Part shown: one piece after another, positions 55,568 through 63,893 of the stretch | Position numbering within the stretch: position 1 is the stretch's first letter | How the letters are laid out: every line of letters begins with the position of its first letter | Source of the DNA: Verrucomicrobiota bacterium | Lineage (GTDB): Bacteria > Verrucomicrobiota > Verrucomicrobiia > Verrucomicrobiales > DEV007 | Reading direction: 5' to 3' | Assembly (NCBI GenBank): GCA_030625775.1 | Contig: DAOUQC010000003.1 | Coordinates: 1-64,000, forward strand | DNA: 64,000 bases | Translations under genes and position numbers: made by a program | The notes under the pieces: generated by a model | Database searches by the model: none | Told to the model about the DNA's origin: nothing | What the model saw: the letters and a program-made list of their open reading frames with translations, nothing else

Positions 55568-56761
55568 TCAACTTCCAATAATTTGCAAAAATTTCGTAAA
55601 AGGCAGACAAATAATAGAAGCTGAAGCCGATGCTGATTGGCATCGCAAGGCGTTATTGATCAGAAAAGGCAAACGGGTGCCGGATAAAACCGGGATAAGG
55701 AGCTTTCTCAGTCGACTCCGTAACAGAGATGCGGTGAGCTGGGTAAAGCCGCGATACACCCGGCTCATCTCTTTGCAATTGGCTGCATAGGTCTTTAAGG
55801 CTTCATCCTCTGAAACACCATTTTGTAAAATGGCCACTAATGCGGTGGCCGCGTGCTCAGACATCATCACTCCGTGGGTGATTCCCATTCCGGCAATGGG
55901 GTCGAGGCTTTCAGTGGTATCACCAAGCAGCAGGATAGAACGGTAACTGTAAGGGCGTTTAGTTACTCCGACCGGGCCAACAACGAGGGGGCTGCCCGTC
56001 ACTTCGCCCCGAAAGGATGATTTTTCTGCAGCTTCACGCAACAGTTGTTGTTGCACCGATTCATCCTGTAAATGGGCAACCCGCTCTTTTCTGGCAAGCA
56101 TAGCAACATTCAGTGTCGTGTCGGATACCGGTGTGCAGTAAACTTCGAATCCATCTTTTAGTAGAATCAGTACTTCCCCCGTCGTTTTTTTATATTTGCC
56201 CTCCAGAACAAAATTGATTCCCCACAAGGGCAGCTTTTTCTTTGTTGTTTTCGGGATGCCCAGTTTTGCCGCATTCACCGAATTTGTTCCATCGGCCAAT
56301 ACTAGATAACGTGCGGAAATTTGGCTGCCGTCAGCAAGGTTGATTAAATAATTGGATCCTTCCATCACTATGTCAGTAACTGAAGATCCTAAAAAAGGGT
56401 CTACAGAGGGCAAAGCGGATGCGTGATCAGTGAGCAGTTTATCCAAGCGGTATCTTGGAATGCCGATTCCCTTGAGTGTGGGATGATGGCCCGAGGCAAA
56501 TTCAAATGACCGTTTTTCCAAGCCCAGACGAAACGAAAAGAATGGCTGTCCTCCCAGTTTAAGAATTTCCTCTTCCAGGCCGAGTTGGTATAAGGAGTTG
56601 AGAGCAATGTCGGAAATGCCCTCTCCGCAAGCTTTTCGCCTGGGGAAGCTTTGTTTGTCGATCAAAGCGGTCGTCAGCCCCTGCTGACCCAGGCGGATAG
56701 CCAGAGACGCACCCGACACTGAAGCCCCTACGATGGCAACATCGAATAACGGGGCTTTCAT
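55568..56761 (-). CDS. FAD-dependent oxidoreductase (geranylgeranyl reductase / hydroxylase type)
   Basis: A 397-residue flavoprotein. The FAD Rossmann motif is VAIVGASVSGASLAIRLGQQGLTTALIDK (GASVSG in place of GxGxxG), followed by FPRRKACGEGISDIALNSLYQLGL and LLGDTTESLDPIAGMGITHGVMMSEHAA, the hallmark of the GGR/FixC and aromatic hydroxylase groups. The ATG at 56761 avoids an upstream extension. Next to a type III PKS it could hydroxylate the phenol ring, by analogy with the flavoprotein of the Streptomyces srs cluster; this is inference. Confidence 0.88.
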   Translation of the reverse strand: MKAPLFDVAIVGASVSGASLAIRLGQQGLTTALIDKQSFPRRKACGEGISDIALNSLYQLGLEEEILKLGGQPFFSFRLGLEKRSFEFASGHHPTLKGIGIPRYRLDKLLTDHASALPSVDPFLGSSVTDIVMEGSNYLINLADGSQISARYLVLADGTNSVNAAKLGIPKTTKKKLPLWGINFVLEGKYKKTTGEVLILLKDGFEVYCTPVSDTTLNVAMLARKERVAHLQDESVQQQLLREAAEKSSFRGEVTGSPLVVGPVGVTKRPYSYRSILLLGDTTESLDPIAGMGITHGVMMSEHAATALVAILQNGVSEDEALKTYAANCKEMSRVYRGFTQLTASLLRSRLRKLLIPVLSGTRLPFLINNALRCQSASASASIICLPFTKFLQIIGS

Positions 56762-56781
56762 AACAGTCGAGGAATTATTGG

Positions 56782-57192
56782 TTAATTGACGTGGATGCCA
56801 GGACGCCCGATCGCAGCGTGGCAATTGGTGCACTGCCCGCGTAGGTTAGTGAAGGCGGCAGTGGTCGCTTTTTCCTGACCTCCTGCCAAGGCCTTTCTCA
56901 GGTCTTTGTAGGGCCCGGATTCCCAAGCGCTCAGCATGGGTTTGAGGTTGACCTCATTGCCTGTTTTTGATTGCACCACGGGAGCCAGTTCCACTGCCCC
57001 GCGCACGCCGCTTCCGATCGCGGCAGCGGCGCTGTTTGCTCCCGTATAATCCCCTTTTTCCGCCTTTTTTGCCGATTGCTTGAGCATGGCGTTTGCTTCC
57101 TGCATTTTTTGAGCACTTGGTGTCGTGACACAGCTGCTTAGGGTTAAAAGGCTTGCGCCGAGGAGAAGGATTGAGGAGACAGATAGTTTCAT
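56782..57192 (-). CDS. c-type cytochrome-like lipoprotein
   Basis: A 136-residue exported protein with a lipobox (LLTLSSC, Cys21). The mature part is a helical bundle with a C-terminal heme motif CTNCH (about 124-128) followed by AAIGRPGIHVN. One CxxCH near the C-terminus of a four-helix protein is the cytochrome c'/c556 layout. It lies 20 bp upstream of the FAD gene and appears to be the first gene of the PKS operon. A redox role for the product is conceivable but not shown. Confidence 0.72.
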   Translation of the reverse strand: MKLSVSSILLLGASLLTLSSCVTTPSAQKMQEANAMLKQSAKKAEKGDYTGANSAAAAIGSGVRGAVELAPVVQSKTGNEVNLKPMLSAWESGPYKDLRKALAGGQEKATTAAFTNLRGQCTNCHAAIGRPGIHVN

Positions 57193-57556
57193 AGGTGGAT
57201 TTTTTTTCTTCTTAAAGGAGTTGGGATCAGGTTGATGGTAGGACGTGCCTGTAAGAAGAGACCTTACAAGTTGTGCAATATACGCTCAAATAACTAGTGT
57301 TCTGTAACGACTAATAGTCAAGGCCTAATTAACTAGGTGGTTATAAAGCTAAGTTTCTTTTAAGGTGGGCTCTTAGAAAGTGTCTCCCAGGGTATGGTAT
57401 GTCATATGAGCAAGTCACGATTCACCCCGATGTCGCAAGCGGAAGCACAAGGAATTGAAAACCGAATCACCAGCTAGCGTGATTGGTATAACAATATCGC
57501 TGAGGATCTACTGTAAGATCTATGTGCTTTTGACGGAGGTGCAGATGGTGGAGGCT
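57193..57556. other. Intergenic region holding candidate promoter of the type III PKS operon
   Basis: 364 bp without a gene. On the minus strand a TTGACT followed 19 bp later by TAGTTA is a weak promoter candidate, and a leader hairpin CTTGTAAG-N7-CTTACAGG lies nearer the first gene. No ORF here has protein-like composition. The left end holds only the 3' neighbourhood of gluQ. Confidence 0.35.
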
Positions 57557-58411
57557 TTACCAATCAAGCAAGTCTTTCACCAAGTCACTTGCATTCTTTC
57601 CACCTTCCCGCAAATCTTTCAAAGTCGGAGACTTCTTCCGCTTGGCCAATCGAGTTCCTTCCTCGTCCTTGATCAGCGGATGATGCTCATATTCGGGCAC
57701 CGGTAGGTCGAGCAGGGCTTGCAGCAGGCGGTGAAGGTGGGTGGTTTCAAATAGGTCTTCGCCCCGGGTGACCAGGGAGATTTGTTGTAGGGCATCATCC
57801 AGAACTACAGCGAGATGGTAGCTGGTTCGAATGTCTTTTCTGGCTAAGACGACGTCGCCGAGTAATTCCGGCTGAGCTGTTTGCGGGCCCTGTCGGCGAT
57901 CTAACCAGATGAGTTCTTTTCCTGCAGTGGCCTCAAGGGATTTTTCCAGGTTGAGGCGCAAGGCAAATTCCTCTCCCTTTGATATTTTAGATTTTCTTTC
58001 ATCTTCGGACATTTTACGGCAGAGGCCGGGATAAAGAAGTTCGCCTGGTCCATGCGGAGCGGCTCCAGATTGCTCGATCTCAGCCAGAATATTTTTACGT
58101 GTGCAAAAACAGGGATAGATCAAATCACGTTGGCGCAGTTGTTCGAGAGCATCGGCATATTCATCGAGATATTCAGATTGCCGTCGAACGGGCTGTTCCC
58201 ATTTCAAACCCAGCCAAGCCAGGTCTTCGTAAATAGCTGCTTCGTATTCCGGACGGCAGCGAGTGAAATCAATGTCCTCAATCCTAAGCAGAAATCGGCC
58301 ACCTTTATTTCGTGCGGCTTGTTCACAAAACAAGGCGGAGTAGGCATGCCCGGCATGCAGCAGTCCTGTTGGACTTGGTGCAAAGCGCGTGATGCAGGTA
58401 TCAGGAGGCAC
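57557..58411 (-). CDS. gluQ: Glutamyl-Q tRNA(Asp) synthetase
   Basis: A 284-residue truncated class I synthetase that attaches glutamate to the queuosine of tRNA(Asp). The HIGH-type motif is RFAPSPTGLLHAGHA, the zinc Cys are in YPCFCTRKN ... YPGLCRKM, and the KMSKS-like region is GTRLAKRKKSPTLKDLR. The GTG at 58411 was selected because the track start overlaps galU. Its need for queuosine fits the queH gene at 28 kb. It follows galU by 31 bp. Confidence 0.93.
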   Translation of the reverse strand: MPPDTCITRFAPSPTGLLHAGHAYSALFCEQAARNKGGRFLLRIEDIDFTRCRPEYEAAIYEDLAWLGLKWEQPVRRQSEYLDEYADALEQLRQRDLIYPCFCTRKNILAEIEQSGAAPHGPGELLYPGLCRKMSEDERKSKISKGEEFALRLNLEKSLEATAGKELIWLDRRQGPQTAQPELLGDVVLARKDIRTSYHLAVVLDDALQQISLVTRGEDLFETTHLHRLLQALLDLPVPEYEHHPLIKDEEGTRLAKRKKSPTLKDLREGGKNASDLVKDLLDW

Positions 58412-58442
58412 GGTTTGGCGTATTGAAATTATCCTAAACTCC

Positions 58443-59336
58443 CTAGCATTGACTGGCGATCTCTTTGATGTATTCGCGCAAACCGGGGCCGACATCTTCG
58501 CGGCGCAGGGCAAATTCGATGTTGGTTTTCAGGAAATCGAGTTTGTTGCCAATATCGTAACGTTTTTCTGCCAACTGAAGGCCATACATCGAATGATCCT
58601 CCAGCATCGCTACCATTGCGTCAGTGAGTTGGATTTCGTTATTCTTACCTCGAGGGGTTCGTTCGAGGTATTCAAAAATTTCCGGACGGAAAATATAACG
58701 ACTGGCGATGGCAAGGTTGGAGGGAGCTTCGTTCGGGTAGGGTTTTTCAATCAGCGTATCTACTTTCAATACAGCACTGCCTTCGCTGACCCAATTGCCT
58801 CCTGCAATCCCATAACGGCTGACTTTATCTTCAGCAACCGGCTCTAGAGCTACGACGTTTTGTCCATATTGTTTGTAAATCTCGATCAGCTGTCCAGTGA
58901 CAGGTTTACATTCCCCCGGGATACCAAGTAGAGTGTCTCCGAGTAGAAGGGCAAAGGGTTCGTTACCGACAAAATTGCGAGCATACGATACCGCATCGCC
59001 GAGGCCGTTGAGCTCCTGCTGCCAGATGTAATGGATGTTGGCGAGTTTGGATATTGCCTGAATTTTTTCCAGCTCATCCGTTTTCCCTTTTTCCCGCAAT
59101 TCGGCCTCCAGATCGAGATTGGGATAAAAGTGTTCTTCGATAGCACGCTTACTTTTGCCGATGACCATGAGGATGTCAGTGATCCCGGATTCCACCGCTT
59201 CTTCGACAACGTGTTGAATAGTCGGCGTGTCGATGATCGGCAGCATTTCCTTGGGTATAGATTTTGCTGTTGGCAAAAAACGGGTACCAAAACCTGCTGC
59301 TGGAATAACAGCTTTGCGCACTGGTGTGGGATTCAT
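58443..59336 (-). CDS. galU: UTP-glucose-1-phosphate uridylyltransferase
   Basis: A 297-residue nucleotidyltransferase making UDP-glucose. Motifs are KAVIPAAGFGTRFLPTAKSIPKEMLPIIDTPTIQHVVEEAVESGI, the metal Asp in FALLLGDTLLG, and GIAGGNWVSEGSAVLKVDTLIEKPYPNEAPSNLAIASRYIF. A classic bacterial GalU. It precedes gluQ and lies 208 bp after the glucuronokinase-like gene on the same strand, from which it could use sugar-1-phosphates. Confidence 0.96.
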   Translation of the reverse strand: MNPTPVRKAVIPAAGFGTRFLPTAKSIPKEMLPIIDTPTIQHVVEEAVESGITDILMVIGKSKRAIEEHFYPNLDLEAELREKGKTDELEKIQAISKLANIHYIWQQELNGLGDAVSYARNFVGNEPFALLLGDTLLGIPGECKPVTGQLIEIYKQYGQNVVALEPVAEDKVSRYGIAGGNWVSEGSAVLKVDTLIEKPYPNEAPSNLAIASRYIFRPEIFEYLERTPRGKNNEIQLTDAMVAMLEDHSMYGLQLAEKRYDIGNKLDFLKTNIEFALRREDVGPGLREYIKEIASQC

Positions 59337-59391
59337 AACTGGTTGTGATTATTTAAGTCCAAGAAATTTGGGCTAGCTATCGGTTCCTACC

Positions 59392-59415
59392 ATGAAGAGC
59401 ATGAAGTTCATGAAG
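59392..59415 (+). repeat. 9-bp-period ATGAAG tandem repeat
   Basis: ATGAAGAGC-ATGAAGTTC-ATGAAG in the galU-kinase gap. Three ATGAAG units at 9-nt period, possibly part of an interspersed intergenic element. Too short for a definite assignment. Confidence 0.45.
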
Positions 59416-59544
59416 GATGCAAAACAATTTTTTTCAATTAGTTGTCTCCGGCTGTCTCCCCCCGCGACCGCGGGATCCGGTTTATGGTGAATTATATACA
59501 TTGACCTCGAATCTGACGTCTTGAAAGCATGTAAATGTCTACGT

Positions 59545-60612
59545 CTATTTTACCGCATGCAAAGGCGGGGCAGTGTCATCTTCCTGGCGAGATGACAGGG
59601 AGACGGCTTCATCGCATTCGGTGATAATTGGTTTAATCACTTCGAGGCCGAGTGATTTGAGTTCACTCTCGAGAGATTGGAACATTTTTTCTCCGTCATA
59701 AGTTCCCACGATGGCTCCTCCGGATCCAGTAAATTTAGCCGAGGCACCACAAGCTCGTGCGGCTTGGACCATGCGGATATTCCCCTCGCTCATCTGGTAG
59801 TTTTTCATTCGCAGATCGAAGTTGGCATCGATGAGCGATCCGATTTCATTGCCGGATCCGTCGAGTAGCAGATCGCGCACTTGTTGGGCCAGATCAGCCC
59901 ACTTGTCCATCGCCTCCAGGATTTTAGCTTCCCCGCGCTCGAAACGTCCACGAATATCATTATGAAAAACCTCGGTGCCCTCCGAGAGCCCTTTGGAGTA
60001 GGCGATATAAAGAGGTGGTAGCATTGCCGGATCCAGTTCTTCATATTCTCCGTAACCACGACTCGCCATCAAGTTCTTGTCGAAATCCATGAACACCACG
60101 CCTTCATATGCTTGAATCACCCGGTCCTGCAGGCCGGCGGGAATTTGCAGCTCGTTGTTTTCCACAGCAAGAATGAGTCTGGCTTGAATTGCTTTAGGGA
60201 TCGGAACCTCATAAAAATCCATCAGCGCCCGAAGACAGGCGGTGATGATGGCGCTGGATCCCGCCATACCGACCTGCGAGGGAATGTTGCTTTGGTATTG
60301 AATAGTGAAATTTCGCTGGGCTAGAGACACATTGTTCTCCAGGCAATAGTCGTAAAAGCGCTTCACAGTGGCCTTGAGTAAACGCACTCCTCCGTAATAT
60401 CCAAAAGAGCTGACGTCCTCCTTCAAGGCACGAATGCTGTCGAAAACCGAATGGTCGCGGGCTGCCGGGAGGATTTCCAGCTGAGGGCTCTCCCAGAGAA
60501 CCACCTCCGCCTGAAAATTCCTGACAATGAAAGAAATGGTTTTGCCAAAATAACCGTCCGATGGATTACCTATCAAGCCCGCTCGGGCGTATGACTGTTG
60601 TTTTATGATCAT
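59545..60612 (-). CDS. GHMP-family kinase, glucuronokinase-like
   Basis: A 355-residue sugar kinase of the GHMP superfamily. The N-terminus YARAGLIGNPSDGYFGKTISFIVRNF closely resembles plant glucuronokinase (GlcA to GlcA-1-phosphate). The ATP loop is SNIPSQVGMAGSSAIITACLRAL, and the C-terminal FTGSGGAIVGTYDGE completes the family motif set. Nearby galU could, if promiscuous, convert GlcA-1-P to UDP-GlcA. The palindrome at 60610-60635 overlaps its start codon. The substrate is inferred from the N-terminal motif only. Confidence 0.82.
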   Translation of the reverse strand: MIIKQQSYARAGLIGNPSDGYFGKTISFIVRNFQAEVVLWESPQLEILPAARDHSVFDSIRALKEDVSSFGYYGGVRLLKATVKRFYDYCLENNVSLAQRNFTIQYQSNIPSQVGMAGSSAIITACLRALMDFYEVPIPKAIQARLILAVENNELQIPAGLQDRVIQAYEGVVFMDFDKNLMASRGYGEYEELDPAMLPPLYIAYSKGLSEGTEVFHNDIRGRFERGEAKILEAMDKWADLAQQVRDLLLDGSGNEIGSLIDANFDLRMKNYQMSEGNIRMVQAARACGASAKFTGSGGAIVGTYDGEKMFQSLESELKSLGLEVIKPIITECDEAVSLSSRQEDDTAPPLHAVK

Positions 60613-60635
60613 TGTAAGCTGTAAAGCTCACAATG
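60610..60635. promoter_or_regulatory. Palindromic operator overlapping the GHMP kinase start codon
   Basis: CATTGTAAGC-TGTAAA-GCTCACAATG pairs at 9 of 10 positions. TTGTNAGC/GCTNACAA half-sites resemble operators of LacI/GalR-type repressors, but the 6-bp spacer is unusual. It lies between the kinase gene and the divergent PQQ-propeller gene. Confidence 0.45.
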
Positions 60636-60780
60636 TTATCCGAGTTCGTTTCATCTGACAAGTATAAGCAGGAAGGTGGAGGAAGTGGTGAGGCCCGGGG
60701 GCAAACCACAGCTTGTGGCAGGTTTTAAATTTTCCGGTTGCCTCTGTAGGGACAAGGTGTCTCTTGTTTGCATCCAAATT

Positions 60781-62046
60781 ATGAAAATAACCCCCTATTC
60801 TCTTTTGTTTCCGAGCTTGTTGTTGGTTGCGGTCTTTGTTGTTTCCGGATCAGAGTATTCGCTGAAAGCCGAGGACAACTGGGAGCGGTTTCGTGGGCCA
60901 ACTGGCACTGGTCACTCAGTTGCCACCAATCTTCCAATAAAATGGGACAAGGGATCGGTGGACTGGAAAACCGAGATGAAAGGCATCGGGCAATCCTCGC
61001 CAGTGAACTGGGGAGACAAACTGTTTGTTACCAGCGCGTCTGAAGATGGCAAGGCACGCCATGTGTATTGCGTGAGCGCCAAGGATGGAAAGGTGCTGTG
61101 GGAGAAAACCATTAAATGTTCGAATCCTGAAAAAAATCACAAAATGAATTCATGGGCGACACCGTCCTGTGCAACGGATGGCGAACGCGTTATCGCTTTT
61201 TTTGGGCCAGCTGGGATTCATTGTTTTGATCTGGAGGGCAAAAAAATGTGGTCACAGGATCTGGGTGAGTTTCCCGGGAATTGGGGGGTGGCAGCATCGC
61301 CGGTGATCTTTGAAAACCTGGTGATTCAGAATACGGATTGCACCGGCCCGTCGGCTCTGGTGGCTTTGGATAAAAATACCGGTAAGGAGGTCTGGAATAC
61401 CAAACGTGAGGACAAACCCCGCGGTGGGTGGGGAACTCCGATTTTGATTGATACCGAGAAGGGCAAACAATTGGTATTGAACGGTGAGTTTGGGGTGAGG
61501 GGCTATGATCCCAAGACGGGTAAGGAGTTGTGGTTCTGCAAAGCTTTTAATGGTCGTGGTGCGCCGGTACCGGATTTTGCCAATGGGCTGGTATACGCAG
61601 TGAACGGCAAACCTGGTGACACCTACGCGGTCATTCCAGACGGCTCAGGGGATGTGACCGATAGCAAAATGAAATGGCATGCCAAGCGTCCGAAGGGAAG
61701 GGATCTGCCGTCACCGTCAGTAGTGGGAGATTATCTGGTCGTGGTCAGTATGTCGGGGGTCGTCACTTGTTACGATGCCAAGACAGGTGAAATGGTTTCA
61801 TCGGAGAAGCTTATTGAAAAAGGGGGGCATTTTGCCGCATCTCCACTGGAAATGAACGGTTTGCTGTATGTCCAAAGTGAGGATGGCGGCGAAACATTTG
61901 TGATCAAGCCAGGCAAAAAATTGGAAATTGTTTCCAGGAATTCACTTGGTGCGGATAAGAAGGAGATCTTCCGTGCCACTCTGGCTCCCATTGGGGACCG
62001 TCTTTACGCCAGATCACACACGACGCTTTATAGCATCGGGAAGTGA
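60781..62046 (+). CDS. PQQ-like beta-propeller protein, secreted
   Basis: A 421-residue exported protein with signal MKITPYSLLFPSLLLVAVFVVSGSEYSLKA, then NWERFRGPTGTGHSVATNLPIKW, the standard start of this family in Planctomycetes and Verrucomicrobia. Repeated blades such as VYCVSAKDGKVLWEKTI, LVALDKNTGKEVWNTKRE and VRGYDPKTGKELWFCKAF form a propeller. No PQQ-ligand cluster typical of dehydrogenases is seen, so it is probably a structural or binding protein. It diverges from the kinase gene. Confidence 0.88.
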   Translation: MKITPYSLLFPSLLLVAVFVVSGSEYSLKAEDNWERFRGPTGTGHSVATNLPIKWDKGSVDWKTEMKGIGQSSPVNWGDKLFVTSASEDGKARHVYCVSAKDGKVLWEKTIKCSNPEKNHKMNSWATPSCATDGERVIAFFGPAGIHCFDLEGKKMWSQDLGEFPGNWGVAASPVIFENLVIQNTDCTGPSALVALDKNTGKEVWNTKREDKPRGGWGTPILIDTEKGKQLVLNGEFGVRGYDPKTGKELWFCKAFNGRGAPVPDFANGLVYAVNGKPGDTYAVIPDGSGDVTDSKMKWHAKRPKGRDLPSPSVVGDYLVVVSMSGVVTCYDAKTGEMVSSEKLIEKGGHFAASPLEMNGLLYVQSEDGGETFVIKPGKKLEIVSRNSLGADKKEIFRATLAPIGDRLYARSHTTLYSIGK

Positions 62047-62089
62047 GTGGCAGTATTGATCTCTTTGTGTCCCCTTTATAGGGGCGGCC

Positions 62090-63517
62090 TTAAAGTATCT
62101 CACCTGCTTGATAGCTTGCTGCCTCAGGAAAGCTGGCGGCGAGTTTATCCACTGACTTGGCAAGGTGATCAATTTGGGTGGAAGCAGCTCCAGTGGCGCT
62201 GCGTCCTGATTCCAGGATTTGATCGATTTTTTCTTTGGAAAAACCGATGCGCTCATCTCCAGCCAGACGATCAAGCAAGTCGTTGTTATCGCTTTCTCCG
62301 CTGCGATAGGCTTGGGCGGCGGCGACTGCGTGTTCCTTGATCACTTCGTGGGCGGTTTCACGTCCCACCCCGGCTTTGGTGGCTTCCATAAGGAAGGTGG
62401 TGGACAAGAGGAAAGGCAGGTAGTGATCGTTTTCCCTTTCGATCACAGCGGGGTAGACAGCCATCTGGTCGAGCACGGTGATGAAGGTCTCAAGTAGCCC
62501 GTCAGCAGCAAAAAAACTGTCTGGCAATAGAACCCGTCTTACCACTGAGCACGAGACATCACCTTCATTCCATTGGTCGCCGGCGAGAGATGAAGCCATC
62601 GTCAGGTAACCGCCGAGCAAGGTGGTGAAGCCGTTGATACGCTCGCAGGAACGGCTGTTCATTTTGTGAGGCATAGCGGAGGAGCCAACCTGGCCTTTGG
62701 CAAAACCTTCGGAAGCCAGTTCGTGACCGGCCATGAGGCGCAGGGTTTTGGCAAAGCTGGATGGCCCCGAGGCGATCTCGTTTAAGTTGGAGACAACACG
62801 CAGGTCGAGGCTTCGTGGATAAACTTGTCCGGGGTTGACTAGTTTGCAGGGTAGTCCCAAATGGCCAACAATTTTATTTTCCAGTTCAGCTACTTTTTCA
62901 GCATCACCATTGAAGAGGCTGAGTTGATCGAGTTGGGTGCCAACTGCCCCTTTGAGTCCGCGAACCGGGTAGGTGTCCAGGATGTGCTGCAGCTGCTGGG
63001 TGGCTCCGAGCAACTCTTCGCCAAATTCAGCCAGCCGTCGGCCAAAGGTTGTGACTTGTGCGGCAACGTTGTGTGTTCGTGCGGTGATCACCAGATCGGA
63101 AAACTCTTGCGAGCGGGCAGCGATGCGAATCAAGGCAGCGACCGATTTTCTGTGAATTTCCTGCAAACCACGGTAAACCTGGAGTTGTTCGACATTTTCA
63201 GTCAGATCCCTGCTGGTCATGCCTTTGTGAATATGCTCGTGGCCGGCTAGGTCACAAAATTCTTCAATCCGGGATTTTACATCGTGCCGGGTGATACGTT
63301 CACGTTCGTTGATAGAATCCAGATTGATCTGATTGACTACTTTTTTATAGGCGTCGATGGCCTCTTCAGGGATTGACAAGCCGAGCTCACGCTGGCCTTC
63401 CATCACGGCGATCCAAAATTGTCTTTCCAGTCGGATTTTGCCTTCGGTCGACCAGATCGATTTCATGGCGGGAGAAGCATAGCGCTCAGCGAGAATGTTG
63501 TTTATTTGAGATGACAT
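62090..63517 (-). CDS. purB: Adenylosuccinate lyase
   Basis: A 475-residue fumarase/aspartase-superfamily enzyme acting twice in purine synthesis (SAICAR to AICAR, adenylosuccinate to AMP). Motifs: HEHIHKGMTSRDLTENVEQLQVYRG with the base-region His/Thr, and the signature loop GQVGSSAMPHKMNSRSCERINGFTTLLGG with the catalytic Ser. The start at 63517 removes 25 unlikely residues from the track. It is in a unit with the small protein gene 47 bp upstream. Confidence 0.95.
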   Translation of the reverse strand: MSSQINNILAERYASPAMKSIWSTEGKIRLERQFWIAVMEGQRELGLSIPEEAIDAYKKVVNQINLDSINERERITRHDVKSRIEEFCDLAGHEHIHKGMTSRDLTENVEQLQVYRGLQEIHRKSVAALIRIAARSQEFSDLVITARTHNVAAQVTTFGRRLAEFGEELLGATQQLQHILDTYPVRGLKGAVGTQLDQLSLFNGDAEKVAELENKIVGHLGLPCKLVNPGQVYPRSLDLRVVSNLNEIASGPSSFAKTLRLMAGHELASEGFAKGQVGSSAMPHKMNSRSCERINGFTTLLGGYLTMASSLAGDQWNEGDVSCSVVRRVLLPDSFFAADGLLETFITVLDQMAVYPAVIERENDHYLPFLLSTTFLMEATKAGVGRETAHEVIKEHAVAAAQAYRSGESDNNDLLDRLAGDERIGFSKEKIDQILESGRSATGAASTQIDHLAKSVDKLAASFPEAASYQAGEIL

Positions 63518-63564
63518 ACGGAATTTTGTGATTTGAGATTTAAAATTTGAGATCGCTCCAGAGT

Positions 63565-63870
63565 TTAGGAATCTATGTATTTTGTCCGGCATTCCACAAT
63601 GGCATCAAGCATGCCTTCAGCTTCGCTGCGCAATTCCTTATTCAAGCTTGCAGCGGCTTCGTTGTGACGTTTGTAGAGTTTTTTCAGATGATTGCGAATT
63701 TCTTCTGTATCCATGGTTTCAGGATTGATTCCACATAATTCTTCTGCGGTAGGCAAGGGGGTGATGGTTTTGAAGGGGGGCTCAGGCACTTCAGGCGTCT
63801 CATCCTGGCGAGATTCCTGGGAATCTGGCAGGGGTTTGTTTTTTTTGCGTTTAAAAAAATTACGGATCAT
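63565..63870 (-). CDS. Hypothetical protein upstream of purB
   Basis: A 101-residue soluble protein. An N-terminal basic, Pro/Glu-rich low-complexity segment (MIRNFFKRKKNKPLPDSQESRQDETPEVPEPPF) leads to a helical C-terminal half (TMDTEEIRNHLKKLYKRHNEAAASLNKELRSEAEGMLDAIVECRTKY). I do not recognise a family. It is 23 bp after the partial gene at the window edge and 47 bp before purB, so probably in the same operon. Confidence 0.65.
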   Translation of the reverse strand: MIRNFFKRKKNKPLPDSQESRQDETPEVPEPPFKTITPLPTAEELCGINPETMDTEEIRNHLKKLYKRHNEAAASLNKELRSEAEGMLDAIVECRTKYIDS

Positions 63871-63893
63871 GGGGATGCCGGGGGCTGTGAGGT

